A DNA stretch of 64,000 nucleotides. It comes from an uncultured SAR116 cluster alpha proteobacterium (GTDB lineage Bacteria > Pseudomonadota > Alphaproteobacteria > Puniceispirillales > Marisalimonadaceae). A program made the translations under genes and the position numbers. The stretch is from contig CACMTN010000007.1 in the NCBI GenBank assembly GCA_902616615.1, forward strand, positions 1 through 64,000, given 5' to 3'. Under the pieces are notes generated by a model that was not told the DNA's origin, did not search any database, and saw only the letters and a program-made list of their open reading frames with translations. Below are positions 28,494-36,525 of this stretch, piece by piece (positions within the stretch are counted from its first letter, which is position 1; every line of letters begins with the position of its first letter).

Positions 28494-29906
28494 ATGTACT
28501 GTAAAATTAGTGATAAGTTTAAAGAAGAATGTGGAGTGTTTGGTATATATGGAACTGAAGAGGCCTCTGTATTAACTACTTTAGGACTCCATTCACTTCA
28601 ACATAGAGGTCAAGAAGGGGCTGGGATAGTTAGCTTTGATGGTAAAACTTTTCATTCAGTACGTAAACAAGGACTAGTAGGAGATAATTTTAACAATAAG
28701 AATATATTGTCTCAACTTCCTGGTAAGACAGCAATTGGCCATGTACGATACTCTACAACTGGTGAATCTAAACCTGAAAATTTACAACCACTTTTTGCGA
28801 ATTTAGCTATTGGTGGGTTTGCATGCGCACATAATGGAAATTTAACTAACACTTATTCAACAAAAAAATATTTAGTAGAAAGTGGCTCTATTTTTCAAAC
28901 TTCATCTGATACCGAAATTATCCTTCAATTAGTTGCCAGATCACAAAAGAAAAAAATAATTGATAAACTAATTGACGCACTCCATCAAATAAAAGGTGCT
29001 TATTCACTCGTAATCTTAACAAACAAAAAACTAATTGGAGTAAAAGACCCTTTTGGAATTAGACCATTGGTTTTAGGTGACAAAAATGGTTCTCCTGTTT
29101 TAGCTTCAGAAACTTGTGCTCTAGATATGATTGGAGCGAAATATATTCGTGATATTGAAAATGGTGAGATTATTGTAATAACTGAAAATGGTATAGAGTC
29201 TATTAAACCCTTTAAAAAAATCGCAGAAAGACCTTGTATATTTGAAAGAATTTATTTTGCAAGCCCTGATAGTATAATAGGGAATAAAACAGTTTATACT
29301 TACAGAAAAGCTCTTGGTGAGCAGTTAGCTATTGAAAATAATATCGTTGCTGATGTAGTGGTCCCAATACCAGATTCTGGTGTTTCAGCAGCAATTGGAT
29401 TTTCACAGAAGTCAAAAATCCCATTTGAACTTGGTATAATTAGAAGTCATTATGTTGGTCGAACATTTATTGAACCATCCCAAAATATAAGACAATTTGG
29501 CGTAAAACTAAAACATAGTGTCAATAGATCATGTATAAAAAATAAAAAAGTTATTTTAATTGATGACTCAATAGTAAGAGGTACTACCGCAAGTAAAATT
29601 GTAAAAATGGTTTACGAAGCAGGAGCAAAAGAAGTTCATTTAGGAATTTCATGCCCTCCAATTTTACACCCAGATTTTTATGGTATTGATACACCTAGCT
29701 ATAATCAATTGATTGCTTCTAAGTCTAATTTAAAAGAAATAACAAAAATGGTTGGAGCAAAATCATTATTTTTTCTATCTTTAGCTGGTACTTATAAAGC
29801 GATGGGATGTAAAAGAAGAAATTCTAAGAGGCCTCAATTTACTGATCACTGTTTTACAGGTGAATACCCAATAGATGTAACTGAAATTTTGAAACTAAAT
29901 AGATAA
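28494..29906 (+). CDS. purF: Amidophosphoribosyltransferase
   Basis: First enzyme of purine synthesis: glutamine-dependent conversion of PRPP to phosphoribosylamine. A 12-residue propeptide precedes the N-terminal nucleophile Cys13 in EECGVFGIYG. The PRPP loop VILIDDSIVRGTT is intact. Of the four iron-sulfur cysteine positions of the B. subtilis-type enzyme, PCIFERIYF and HCFTGEYP keep theirs. The other two appear replaced (PDFYGID has Asp, and Thr stands three residues before the CFTG Cys), so a 4Fe-4S cluster is doubtful. 470 residues. Confidence 0.95.
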   Translation: MYCKISDKFKEECGVFGIYGTEEASVLTTLGLHSLQHRGQEGAGIVSFDGKTFHSVRKQGLVGDNFNNKNILSQLPGKTAIGHVRYSTTGESKPENLQPLFANLAIGGFACAHNGNLTNTYSTKKYLVESGSIFQTSSDTEIILQLVARSQKKKIIDKLIDALHQIKGAYSLVILTNKKLIGVKDPFGIRPLVLGDKNGSPVLASETCALDMIGAKYIRDIENGEIIVITENGIESIKPFKKIAERPCIFERIYFASPDSIIGNKTVYTYRKALGEQLAIENNIVADVVVPIPDSGVSAAIGFSQKSKIPFELGIIRSHYVGRTFIEPSQNIRQFGVKLKHSVNRSCIKNKKVILIDDSIVRGTTASKIVKMVYEAGAKEVHLGISCPPILHPDFYGIDTPSYNQLIASKSNLKEITKMVGAKSLFFLSLAGTYKAMGCKRRNSKRPQFTDHCFTGEYPIDVTEILKLNR

Positions 29907-29910
29907 ATTA

Positions 29911-30609
29911 ATGAATAATAAAAAAAATGCTCTTATTACTGGAGCAGGTAGTGGTATTGGAGCTGAAATAGCAATTGTACTTGCAAAACAGAATTATCAT
30001 ACAATTATAACTGGAAAATCTCTGTTTAATTTAGAAAAAACTGAAAAAATAATTATGGAATGTGGTGGCTCCTGTACTGCAGTCGAACTCAATATGAATG
30101 ATTTTATTGGTATTGACAAATTAGGTTTAGAAATATTTAAAAGATGGAAAAAATTAGATATACTAATTTCAAATGCTGCAATTCTTGGAACTTTGTGTCC
30201 TATACATCACCAAAGTAATGACGAGTTCATTGAAGTAATGAATGTCAATTTAGTCAGCAACCACAGACTTATTCGATCTGTGGAACCACTTTTAAAAAAT
30301 AGTGCTCAACCAATAGCATCTTTTCTGTCTTCAACGGTAGCTAATGAAGCAAGACCTTTTTGGGGTGCTTATGCTGTATCAAAAGCGTCACTTCAACACA
30401 TGGTTAAAATATGGTCTTTGGAAAACCAAAATAATAATTTGTCTATTTCAATTATAAATCCAGGAAAAACAAATACAAAAATGAGAAAACAGGCAATGCC
30501 TGGCGAAGATAGTAATAAGCTTCAAAACCCAAAAATAGTAGCAGAGAAAATAAAAGACATTATTATTTCAAATAAAATTTATAAAGGTGAAGTTATTAAT
30601 TTAATATGA
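29911..30609 (+). CDS. Short-chain dehydrogenase/reductase
   Basis: Cytoplasmic NAD(P)-dependent oxidoreductase of the classical SDR family. The cofactor loop is TGAGSGIGAE (~10-19), NAA replaces NNAG in the core, the catalytic Ser sits in FLSSTVA and YAVSKAS provides Tyr and Lys. 232 residues. The substrate cannot be inferred. SDR genes directly after purF occur in many alphaproteobacteria; this one starts 5 bases after the purF stop. Confidence 0.85.
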   Translation: MNNKKNALITGAGSGIGAEIAIVLAKQNYHTIITGKSLFNLEKTEKIIMECGGSCTAVELNMNDFIGIDKLGLEIFKRWKKLDILISNAAILGTLCPIHHQSNDEFIEVMNVNLVSNHRLIRSVEPLLKNSAQPIASFLSSTVANEARPFWGAYAVSKASLQHMVKIWSLENQNNNLSISIINPGKTNTKMRKQAMPGEDSNKLQNPKIVAEKIKDIIISNKIYKGEVINLI

Positions 30610-30620
30610 AGCAATATAAA

Positions 30621-31328
30621 TCAATCCTCTAATATCACTGGCTCTAAATACGAAAAATTAAAATCAATTTTTTCATCAAATTTTCTAGATATTTCTTGTG
30701 CTTCTTTATCACTTTTAGCACAAAAACTCAAACTTAACCTATAATTGTGTAGCCTATAAAAAAATCTTAGTATATCTATCTGACTATTTCCTACATACCA
30801 AGATTTTAATATCCAACCTATAAAAAATAACCAAGGAGATATCATAAATAGCAAGAAGTAAAACACCATAGTGATACATAAGAAGGTCCACAACCTGTTT
30901 TGCAAAATCCATAATGGCGGAGCAATACTAGCAAGAATTGAAGGCATTGTATTAAGTAATATGGCAACACTTCCAGGCTTTTTGAAAACTTCAAATAAAA
31001 AGTAAGTTTCGTCTTTTTGAAAATGATCATTTATATTTGGAATTTCTAATTCTGGTATTTGTTCAGATGTTACATTTTCACAAATTACTCCTAAAGGACC
31101 ATAAATAAAAGTATTAAAGAAAACTCCCTCTCTAAATAAAGTAATTACTTTTTTTTCTTTTATTTCTGATAAATCCTTAGAAAATTCTTCATAATTTTTA
31201 TGAACCATTTCACCATCAATAGCTATAATAACATCACCCTCTTTAAGCTTCATTATAAATGCATTTGATGATGTTCTTATTGATTTAATCTGTAGAAATG
31301 ATTTTTCAGTTACAATTTCTTCGCTCAT
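30621..31328 (-). CDS. PDZ-like and DUF2628-like membrane protein at end of the flhB gene run
   Basis: Function unknown. Residues ~8-70 look like a PDZ fold (LKEGDVIIAIDGEMVHKNYE). The C-terminal half has two adjacent hydrophobic helices (about 130-180) after APPLWILQNRLW, then an NYRLSLSFCAKSDKEAQEIS tail. This second half resembles DUF2628-type small membrane modules. There is no signal peptide, so the PDZ part would be cytoplasmic. It lies 34 bases after the coiled-coil gene on the same strand and may belong to the long transcript starting at fliO. The domain calls are by eye. Confidence 0.55.
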   Translation of the reverse strand: MSEEIVTEKSFLQIKSIRTSSNAFIMKLKEGDVIIAIDGEMVHKNYEEFSKDLSEIKEKKVITLFREGVFFNTFIYGPLGVICENVTSEQIPELEIPNINDHFQKDETYFLFEVFKKPGSVAILLNTMPSILASIAPPLWILQNRLWTFLCITMVFYFLLFMISPWLFFIGWILKSWYVGNSQIDILRFFYRLHNYRLSLSFCAKSDKEAQEISRKFDEKIDFNFSYLEPVILED

Positions 31329-31362
31329 TTAATTAAACTCACTATAAAAAACATGCTTTAAA

Positions 31363-32076
31363 TTATGGATATTTAATTCTACTAGTTTTGTCAGCAATTT
31401 TACTTAATACGTTGTTGTTTTGTTTTAAGAGCTTTGAAATTTGTTGCGCTTGTATGGCTTGGTTAGCTACAATTTGTTTATATATTGCTTTATTGCTAAT
31501 TTGTTGGATAGCTTTAGATAAAGATTTGTTATTAGATTTGTTTAACTTTTGTATATTTGCAGTAAGTTTATTATTATTTTCCATACTTGCTTGAGAGTTT
31601 TTGTTCAATTCATTTATAAGTGTATTTGTAATTAACTGCAATTCTGAAACTGTGTTCTTATTAGATGTTTGAACTCTTTTTTCTATTTTATCTAGAGTTA
31701 AAACTAATTTTTTGTTAATCTCAAGCAAGTCTCCTTGTTTTTTTATAGCAGTATCTAAATTTTTCAATGAAGCGTTTACACCATCAACGTTTTCTGCAAA
31801 AACAACTAGCGCTTCCCTACTTGTTTCAGTCATGTTTGTCAATTTGTCTGAAGATTGCATGAATAAATAGGCACTAACAGTTATTACAACTAAACCTGAT
31901 ATAATAGATGATAAAAACACGATTGTTGTATATTTATGAATTTGTTTCACTTTGGCCTCCAATTTTTCATGTGTTTTTTTTACTTTATTATATTCTGAAG
32001 TTACATCAGTTGCAGCATCTGCTGCGTCTAAAGCTAATTTGATGCTTTCTTGAACAGCTTCCATTTTAGTATCCAT
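31363..32076 (-). CDS. Single-span membrane protein with long coiled coil
   Basis: Not recognised. 237 residues: an N-terminal amphipathic/coiled region (~1-45), one transmembrane helix (about 50-72, TTIVFLSSIISGLVVITVSA), then ~165 residues of polar heptad-like sequence rich in Asn, Lys, Gln and Leu. No catalytic or sensory motif is visible; it lacks the chemoreceptor hairpin signature. It lies downstream of flhB on the same strand with short gaps, so a motility or cell-envelope scaffold role is possible but unproven. Confidence 0.5.
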   Translation of the reverse strand: MDTKMEAVQESIKLALDAADAATDVTSEYNKVKKTHEKLEAKVKQIHKYTTIVFLSSIISGLVVITVSAYLFMQSSDKLTNMTETSREALVVFAENVDGVNASLKNLDTAIKKQGDLLEINKKLVLTLDKIEKRVQTSNKNTVSELQLITNTLINELNKNSQASMENNNKLTANIQKLNKSNNKSLSKAIQQISNKAIYKQIVANQAIQAQQISKLLKQNNNVLSKIADKTSRIKYP

Positions 32077-32118
32077 TTTATTTTTCCTATAGTCTTAAAC
32101 TAAACAAACATAAAATTA

Positions 32119-32307
32119 TTAATTTTTCTCTTTTCTGTATGCACATTCCATACCAGTTGTACTAAACACTTCTAATGATGGTATAAATTTAGAAATAAAA
32201 CCAAACTTTTTGCATCCCCACGGCCTATGTTTTTTGTGAGTAATAAAGAAATAGTTACATCCATGGCAAGTTACTCTTTCATTTTCATTTTTAATATTTT
32301 TTATCAC
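32119..32307 (-). CDS. Small four-cysteine protein, probable zinc binder
   Basis: A 62-residue protein with CHGCNYFF near the N-terminus, WGCKKFGF in the middle and GMECAYR near the C-terminus. This CxxC...C...C layout resembles a widespread family of tiny proteins often mislabelled uracil-DNA glycosylase. A structural zinc site is plausible; no function is known. It is only 11 bases from the small membrane-protein gene upstream. Confidence 0.6.
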   Translation of the reverse strand: MIKNIKNENERVTCHGCNYFFITHKKHRPWGCKKFGFISKFIPSLEVFSTTGMECAYRKEKN

Positions 32308-32318
32308 GGCTTTAAACT

Positions 32319-32543
32319 TTATTTTTTATTTTTATTTTTAAACTCAATAAGTCCATATATTAATTCAGCAATTTTAAATCTAAAAGCCCCTAAAACTGCT
32401 GTTAAACCAAAAAACCAATATAATGTTGCATTTAAAATATCACCTGTTTCACGTAAAGAACTTGCTTCAAAATGACATAAAAGAGCAGACCAAATGAACA
32501 TTGCAGTAATAATTATTTGTCCAAATGTTTTTCTTTTCTTCAC
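32319..32543 (-). CDS. Small two-helix membrane protein (GTG start)
   Basis: 74 residues, unrecognised, with two hydrophobic segments (GQIIITAMFIWSALL and ILNATLYWFFGLTAVLGAF) joined by a short polar loop, and a lysine-rich C-terminus. The start appears to be GTG at 32543 after a GGTGAT-like ribosome-binding site. It begins 15 bases after the flhB stop, suggesting co-transcription. An 82-residue frame on the opposite strand overlaps it but lacks supporting features. Confidence 0.5.
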   Translation of the reverse strand: MKKRKTFGQIIITAMFIWSALLCHFEASSLRETGDILNATLYWFFGLTAVLGAFRFKIAELIYGLIEFKNKNKK

Positions 32544-32558
32544 ATTATCACCATAAGT

Positions 32559-33704
32559 TTATTTAATTGTTTTTCCATATTCATCAAAACTCATATCTTC
32601 AGGTATTTCAAATTCAGGATAATCAGTTTCCTCTCCTCTTTCAATTTTAAAGATATAAGCTAATACTGATGCAACAGCTGAATAGAGGTTTTCGGAAATC
32701 TCTTTTCCTATTTCTCCAGTAAAATAAAGAGCCCTAGCAAGTAAAGGGCTTTGAAACACTGTAACTTTATTTTCATCAGCTAATTTTATTATTTTTTCTG
32801 CTATTATTCCCCTTCCCATGGCTAAAATTGTTGGAGCACCCTCTGAACCAACTTCGTATTTAATTGCAACTGCAAAATGAGTTGGGTTAGTAATTACAGC
32901 TGATGCATCTTTAACATTATCTAGTGCTGCAGATTGAGTGGCAGCTCTATTAGCAATTTCATTTTGCAATCTTCTAATTTTTTGTTTAACCTCCGGTGAT
33001 CCGTCCGTATCTTTATGCTCATCTTTTACTTCTTTAATAGTCATTTTTAATTTTTCTACATGTTGATATTTCTGCCAAATGAAATCAAAAATTGCTATAA
33101 AACCCAAAACTATCAATAGCGCAATTGTGAGTTGTGGGAAGTTATAAAGTAGATTTGATAAAGCGGAATATAAATTACGTTCAGATAAATTTATTATATC
33201 TTTCATATTATAGTATATCACAAAGAATGTAATTCCTCCTAATAGGCCAACTTTAAATAGAGATTTGATAAGTTCAAACAAACCTTTAGAAGAAAATATT
33301 CTTTTCAAACCCGATAATAAGTTAATTCTGTTAGATTTGAATTGAAAGGCTTTTGGAGCAAAATTAATACCTCCTATAGCCATTTGTGTTATTAAAATAA
33401 TTAATATTAATGGAATACCAATAATTAGTGTTATATTTATTACATATTTAATCAATTTATTAATGCCATATGCGGGAGAAATATTTATTATATAATCAAG
33501 ATCAAATACGAAAAATGTCTTCCAAATTGCTAAAAAATCTCTAGCAAAAAAAGGTATTGAAGATAGGACTATTAATCCCATTATTAGTGATGTAAATACA
33601 AACATTTCTTTAGATGTTAGTATTTGACCATCCTCAGCCGCTTTGTCTAATTTTCTTTGCGATGGTTCTTCGGTTTTATCTTGTGAATTATCTTCTTCAG
33701 CCAT
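32559..33704 (-). CDS. flhB: Flagellar export switch protein FlhB
   Basis: Membrane component of the flagellar type III export gate that switches substrate specificity after self-cleavage. The cleavage motif NPTH is in ITNPTHFAVAIKYE. Four N-terminal helices precede the cytoplasmic domain. An upstream ATG (33746) is in frame, but the start is placed at 33704 (MAEEDNSQDKTEEPSQRK): this matches the family N-terminus and an AAGGAAG ribosome-binding site lies just before it, over the end of fliR. 381 residues. Confidence 0.95.
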   Translation of the reverse strand: MAEEDNSQDKTEEPSQRKLDKAAEDGQILTSKEMFVFTSLIMGLIVLSSIPFFARDFLAIWKTFFVFDLDYIINISPAYGINKLIKYVINITLIIGIPLILIILITQMAIGGINFAPKAFQFKSNRINLLSGLKRIFSSKGLFELIKSLFKVGLLGGITFFVIYYNMKDIINLSERNLYSALSNLLYNFPQLTIALLIVLGFIAIFDFIWQKYQHVEKLKMTIKEVKDEHKDTDGSPEVKQKIRRLQNEIANRAATQSAALDNVKDASAVITNPTHFAVAIKYEVGSEGAPTILAMGRGIIAEKIIKLADENKVTVFQSPLLARALYFTGEIGKEISENLYSAVASVLAYIFKIERGEETDYPEFEIPEDMSFDEYGKTIK

Positions 33705-33708
33705 TTTA

Positions 33709-34521
33709 TTAACTTCCTTCTTTGTATGAATGTAGAACTTCATCAACCAAATTAATTGCCATAGCTGTTAAATCAGAAAAAGCATTTGAAATTGGTCCTA
33801 CCCCCAAATATAAAAAGATAAAGATGCTTATTAATGCAATTGGAAAACCAAATGAAAAGAGGTTTAAAGATGGCGCAGATCTAGTAATTATACCAATGGA
33901 ACATTGTATTAATAATAATCCTCCAACAATTGGTAAACTTATTAAGGCTGCTAAATATAGCATATTTCCAAATGTATTTAGTGCAATATTACTTATTTTA
34001 GTAAAATCAAGAATTAGACCGATAGGCAAATATACATAACTTTCTATTAATAATTTAAGTATATATAAATGACCATCTAATGATAAAAAACAAGAAATAA
34101 GAAATAAAGTTAATACTGTGCTTAAAACAAGGGTTTGACCACCAGATTGAGGGTCGATCATATTTGACATAGAAAGACCAGCAGTAGATGCAATTTTTTC
34201 ACCTGCAACTGCCGCTGCAGAAAATATTATATTTAAAATTAAACCCACTGAAAGTCCTATTCCTATTTCAGATAATATAAGTATAAATAAATTCAAACCT
34301 TGCATATTTTGAATTTCTGGTACTTTAATAATAGGAAATAAAAAAGCTGTTAAACTTATACTTGCAATAATTCTTACCTGCAACGGGATACCACTCAGTG
34401 AAAAAAATGGTGCACTTATTAGAAATGATGAGATACGAAGAGATGCTATAAAAAAAATCACCATATATTGGTATATGTTAAATAAATTAACTCCTGGTAA
34501 AGTAAATTCTGTCCCGCTCAT
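33709..34521 (-). CDS. fliR: Flagellar export apparatus protein FliR
   Basis: Integral membrane subunit of the FliPQR export gate, 270 residues with about six helices. The conserved region SMIDPQSGGQ follows an AAVAGEKIASTAGLSMSN stretch typical of FliR. The order fliO-P-Q-R-flhB is the canonical one. It ends 4 bases before the flhB start. Confidence 0.93.
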   Translation of the reverse strand: MSGTEFTLPGVNLFNIYQYMVIFFIASLRISSFLISAPFFSLSGIPLQVRIIASISLTAFLFPIIKVPEIQNMQGLNLFILILSEIGIGLSVGLILNIIFSAAAVAGEKIASTAGLSMSNMIDPQSGGQTLVLSTVLTLFLISCFLSLDGHLYILKLLIESYVYLPIGLILDFTKISNIALNTFGNMLYLAALISLPIVGGLLLIQCSIGIITRSAPSLNLFSFGFPIALISIFIFLYLGVGPISNAFSDLTAMAINLVDEVLHSYKEGS

Positions 34522-34539
34522 AATTAATTTCTTTCGCTT

Positions 34540-34812
34540 TTAATTTTGTCCTACGCCTGCAACCTGATCAAAAATAAAATTAAAATAATCAACTAATCCC
34601 ATCATAAAAAAATTACCAAGTAATCCAATTCCTAACATTACTACAATGACTTTAGGTACAAAACTTAGTGTCATTTCGTTTATTGATGTTGCAGCTTGTA
34701 TAATGCCAATCAATAGACCTATTCCAAGCGCCAAACCTAAAATAGGACCAGAAACAAGTAAAACTTGATAAAAGGCCATACTTAACATACTTATATTTTC
34801 ATCAAAGTTCAT
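34540..34812 (-). CDS. fliQ: Flagellar export apparatus protein FliQ
   Basis: 90-residue, two-helix membrane protein of the export gate. IGLLIGIIQAATSINEMTLS with the following FVPK is the family signature. It lies 3 bases after fliP and 18 before fliR. Confidence 0.94.
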   Translation of the reverse strand: MNFDENISMLSMAFYQVLLVSGPILGLALGIGLLIGIIQAATSINEMTLSFVPKVIVVMLGIGLLGNFFMMGLVDYFNFIFDQVAGVGQN

Positions 34813-34815
34813 TTT

Positions 34816-35658
34816 TTATCCTGCTGCAAATGTACTTACTAAAGAGCCAACTGTCATGCTCCAACCGTCAACTAAAACAAATAATAATAATTTAAATGGA
34901 AGGGCTACTAACATTGGAGACAACATCATCATTCCAAGCGACATTAAAATAGATGAAATTACCATATCAATTACTAAGAAAGGTAAAAATAAAAGAAAAC
35001 CTATTTGAAATGCTGTTTTAAGTTCACTAGTCATGAATGCTGGAAGAGCTATTCTGAAAGGGATATCTGAAACTTTGTTGAATTTCTCTAATCCAGCCAA
35101 TTCAGTAAACATTATTAAGTCTGTTTTACGGGTATTTTTTACCATAAACTCCTTCATTTCAGAGCTAGCTGTTTCAATCGCTTGTTTAGCGGGTAAGTTT
35201 TTTTCCATGTAAGGAACTGCAGCATTCTCATACACTTTATTAAAAGTTGGAGCCATTATAAAAAAAGTTAAAAATAAAGAAATTGCTATTAAAACCTGAT
35301 TTGGAGGTGTTTGTTGTGTACCGAGAGCCTGACGAAGAATTGACATTACAATTATTATTCTTGTGAAACTTGTCATTCCAAGGACAAGTGATGGAAGAAC
35401 TGTCAGTGCTGTCATTAATAACAAAATTTGTAATGGAAATGAATATTCTGTTGTATCACCATTAGTTGAGACATTTAATGCAGGAAAGCCAGATGTAATT
35501 GTTTCTCCTATCGCTTGTATAGGAAATAAAGTTATAAAAATTAAAATCACTAAAAAGGATATTTTTTTTAGTAAATTTGTCAGAAATTTATAAACTCCAG
35601 CTTTTGGACTCATAAGATGAAAGTTGTTTGTAAATGGAGAACAAATTAATTCAAACAT
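34816..35658 (-). CDS. fliP: Flagellar export apparatus protein FliP
   Basis: Core subunit of the export gate. MTSFTRIIIVMSILRQALGT and TPPNQVLIAISLFLTFF are diagnostic, and the C-terminal GMMMLSPMLVALPFKLLLF is typical. A cleavable signal sequence (FLVILIFITLFPIQAIG) precedes the mature part. The frame is open to an ATG at 35727, but the start is set at 35658 (280 aa): a ggtggtag ribosome-binding site precedes it and it overlaps fliO by just 8 bases. Confidence 0.93.
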   Translation of the reverse strand: MFELICSPFTNNFHLMSPKAGVYKFLTNLLKKISFLVILIFITLFPIQAIGETITSGFPALNVSTNGDTTEYSFPLQILLLMTALTVLPSLVLGMTSFTRIIIVMSILRQALGTQQTPPNQVLIAISLFLTFFIMAPTFNKVYENAAVPYMEKNLPAKQAIETASSEMKEFMVKNTRKTDLIMFTELAGLEKFNKVSDIPFRIALPAFMTSELKTAFQIGFLLFLPFLVIDMVISSILMSLGMMMLSPMLVALPFKLLLFVLVDGWSMTVGSLVSTFAAG

Positions 35659-36082
35659 TTCTACCACCCTTTTTATGAGCAGAAAGTAAATCTGAGATAT
35701 TAACATGTTGAAGAGGTTTTGAAACATTATGCTTTTCAGGTATTAATTTTTCTTGTTGGAGATTTTTTTTAGATATTTGTTTATTTTCGCTAGTATTATT
35801 TGAATTTAATTCTTTAAAAGCAAGTTGGTCAATTTGTGTAAGTGAACCTCTACCAGACTTGTGACCCACAAAGAAAAATTTTTCTTCACCAACTTTAAAT
35901 ATATAAGCAAGAAATCCATTATTAAGAGGTATTTGATTTATTACTTCAAGACTGTTTTCTTTTTTTATAATTTTTTTTAATTGACCACTTTTTTTCTTAA
36001 TAATAAATGCAACAACTCCTAATACTACTAAAAATGAGATGGTTACTATAACTGTAGTAAAGTCTGGTACTGATTGTGACAT
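35651..36082 (-). CDS. fliO: Flagellar assembly protein FliO
   Basis: 143 residues with one N-terminal transmembrane helix (~8-27) and a cytoplasmic FliO domain carrying KKENSLEVINQIPLNNGFLA and EKFFFVGHKSG. FliO assists assembly of the FliP ring. First gene after a sigma-54-type promoter; AAGGAAAG precedes its ATG. A low-complexity Asn/Lys/Gln tail ends the protein. Confidence 0.85.
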   Translation of the reverse strand: MSQSVPDFTTVIVTISFLVVLGVVAFIIKKKSGQLKKIIKKENSLEVINQIPLNNGFLAYIFKVGEEKFFFVGHKSGRGSLTQIDQLAFKELNSNNTSENKQISKKNLQQEKLIPEKHNVSKPLQHVNISDLLSAHKKGGRNV

Positions 36083-36111
36083 ATAAGCTTTCCTTGTTTT
36101 TTAAACTAAGG

Positions 36112-36129
36112 AAGCAAAAATGATGCCAT
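36112..36129 (-). promoter_or_regulatory. Sigma-54 promoter of fliO-P-Q-R-flhB
   Basis: On the minus strand, aatGGcatcatttttGCttc has GG (36127-36126) and GC (36115-36114) separated by exactly ten bases, close to the consensus TGGCAC-N5-TTGC. The predicted transcription start is near 36102, about 20 bases before the fliO ATG. Confidence 0.75.
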
Positions 36130-36149
36130 TAGAAGAAATTATGTTTAAG

Positions 36150-36169
36150 ATATTGTTTTTAAACAATAT
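36150..36169. repeat. Perfect 9-bp inverted repeat between fliN and fliO
   Basis: atattgttt (36150-36158) and aaacaatat (36161-36169) form a tight AT-rich hairpin 24 bases after the fliN stop and just upstream of the fliO sigma-54 promoter. It could act as a weak terminator for the fliK-N transcript or as an activator site for the promoter. There is no clear T-run on the minus strand. Confidence 0.45.
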
Positions 36170-36192
36170 TTTTAGTGTCAATTTTTTGAAAC

Positions 36193-36507
36193 CTATAATT
36201 TTTGAACTCGATTCTCTGGATTTGTCACTTCGGTAAATCTTATACCAAATCTTTCACCGACCATAACTACTTCCCCTTTAGCAATTTTTACTCCATTTGC
36301 TAAAATATCTAACGGGTCCCCAGCTAATCTTTCTAATTCAACGACTGATCCCTCATTAAGTCTCAAAAGATCTCTAATCTTCAATTCGGTTGAACCCACC
36401 TCAACAGTAAGCTTAACTTCAATATTTTCTAAAACCTTAAGATTATCTAATCCTGTAGTATCTGCAACTGTTTCTTCAACCTTTGCTTCAGCTTCATTCT
36501 CTGCCAT
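36193..36507 (-). CDS. fliN: Flagellar motor switch protein FliN
   Basis: C-ring component that helps set rotation direction. The SpoA/FliN domain has VKLTVEVGSTELKIRDLLRL (split as VKLT... in this copy), LNEGSVVELERLAGDPLDIL and VVMVGERFGIRF. The start is set at ATG 36507 (MAENEAEA, 104 aa), because a gaggag ribosome-binding site lies 8 bases upstream; a TTG at 36522 would start inside that site. It lies 3' of fliM. Confidence 0.93.
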   Translation of the reverse strand: MAENEAEAKVEETVADTTGLDNLKVLENIEVKLTVEVGSTELKIRDLLRLNEGSVVELERLAGDPLDILANGVKIAKGEVVMVGERFGIRFTEVTNPENRVQKL

Positions 36508-36525
36508 GAAATTACTCCTCAAAAA

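Noticed and set aside
32227-32475. 82-codon plus-strand frame overlapping two small minus-strand genes
   Set aside because: The minus-strand frames fit the operon spacing and carry cysteine or membrane-helix patterns; this frame shows no independent support.
33722-34039. 105-codon plus-strand frame opposite fliR
   Set aside because: Entirely antisense to a conserved membrane protein; composition reflects the complementary strand.
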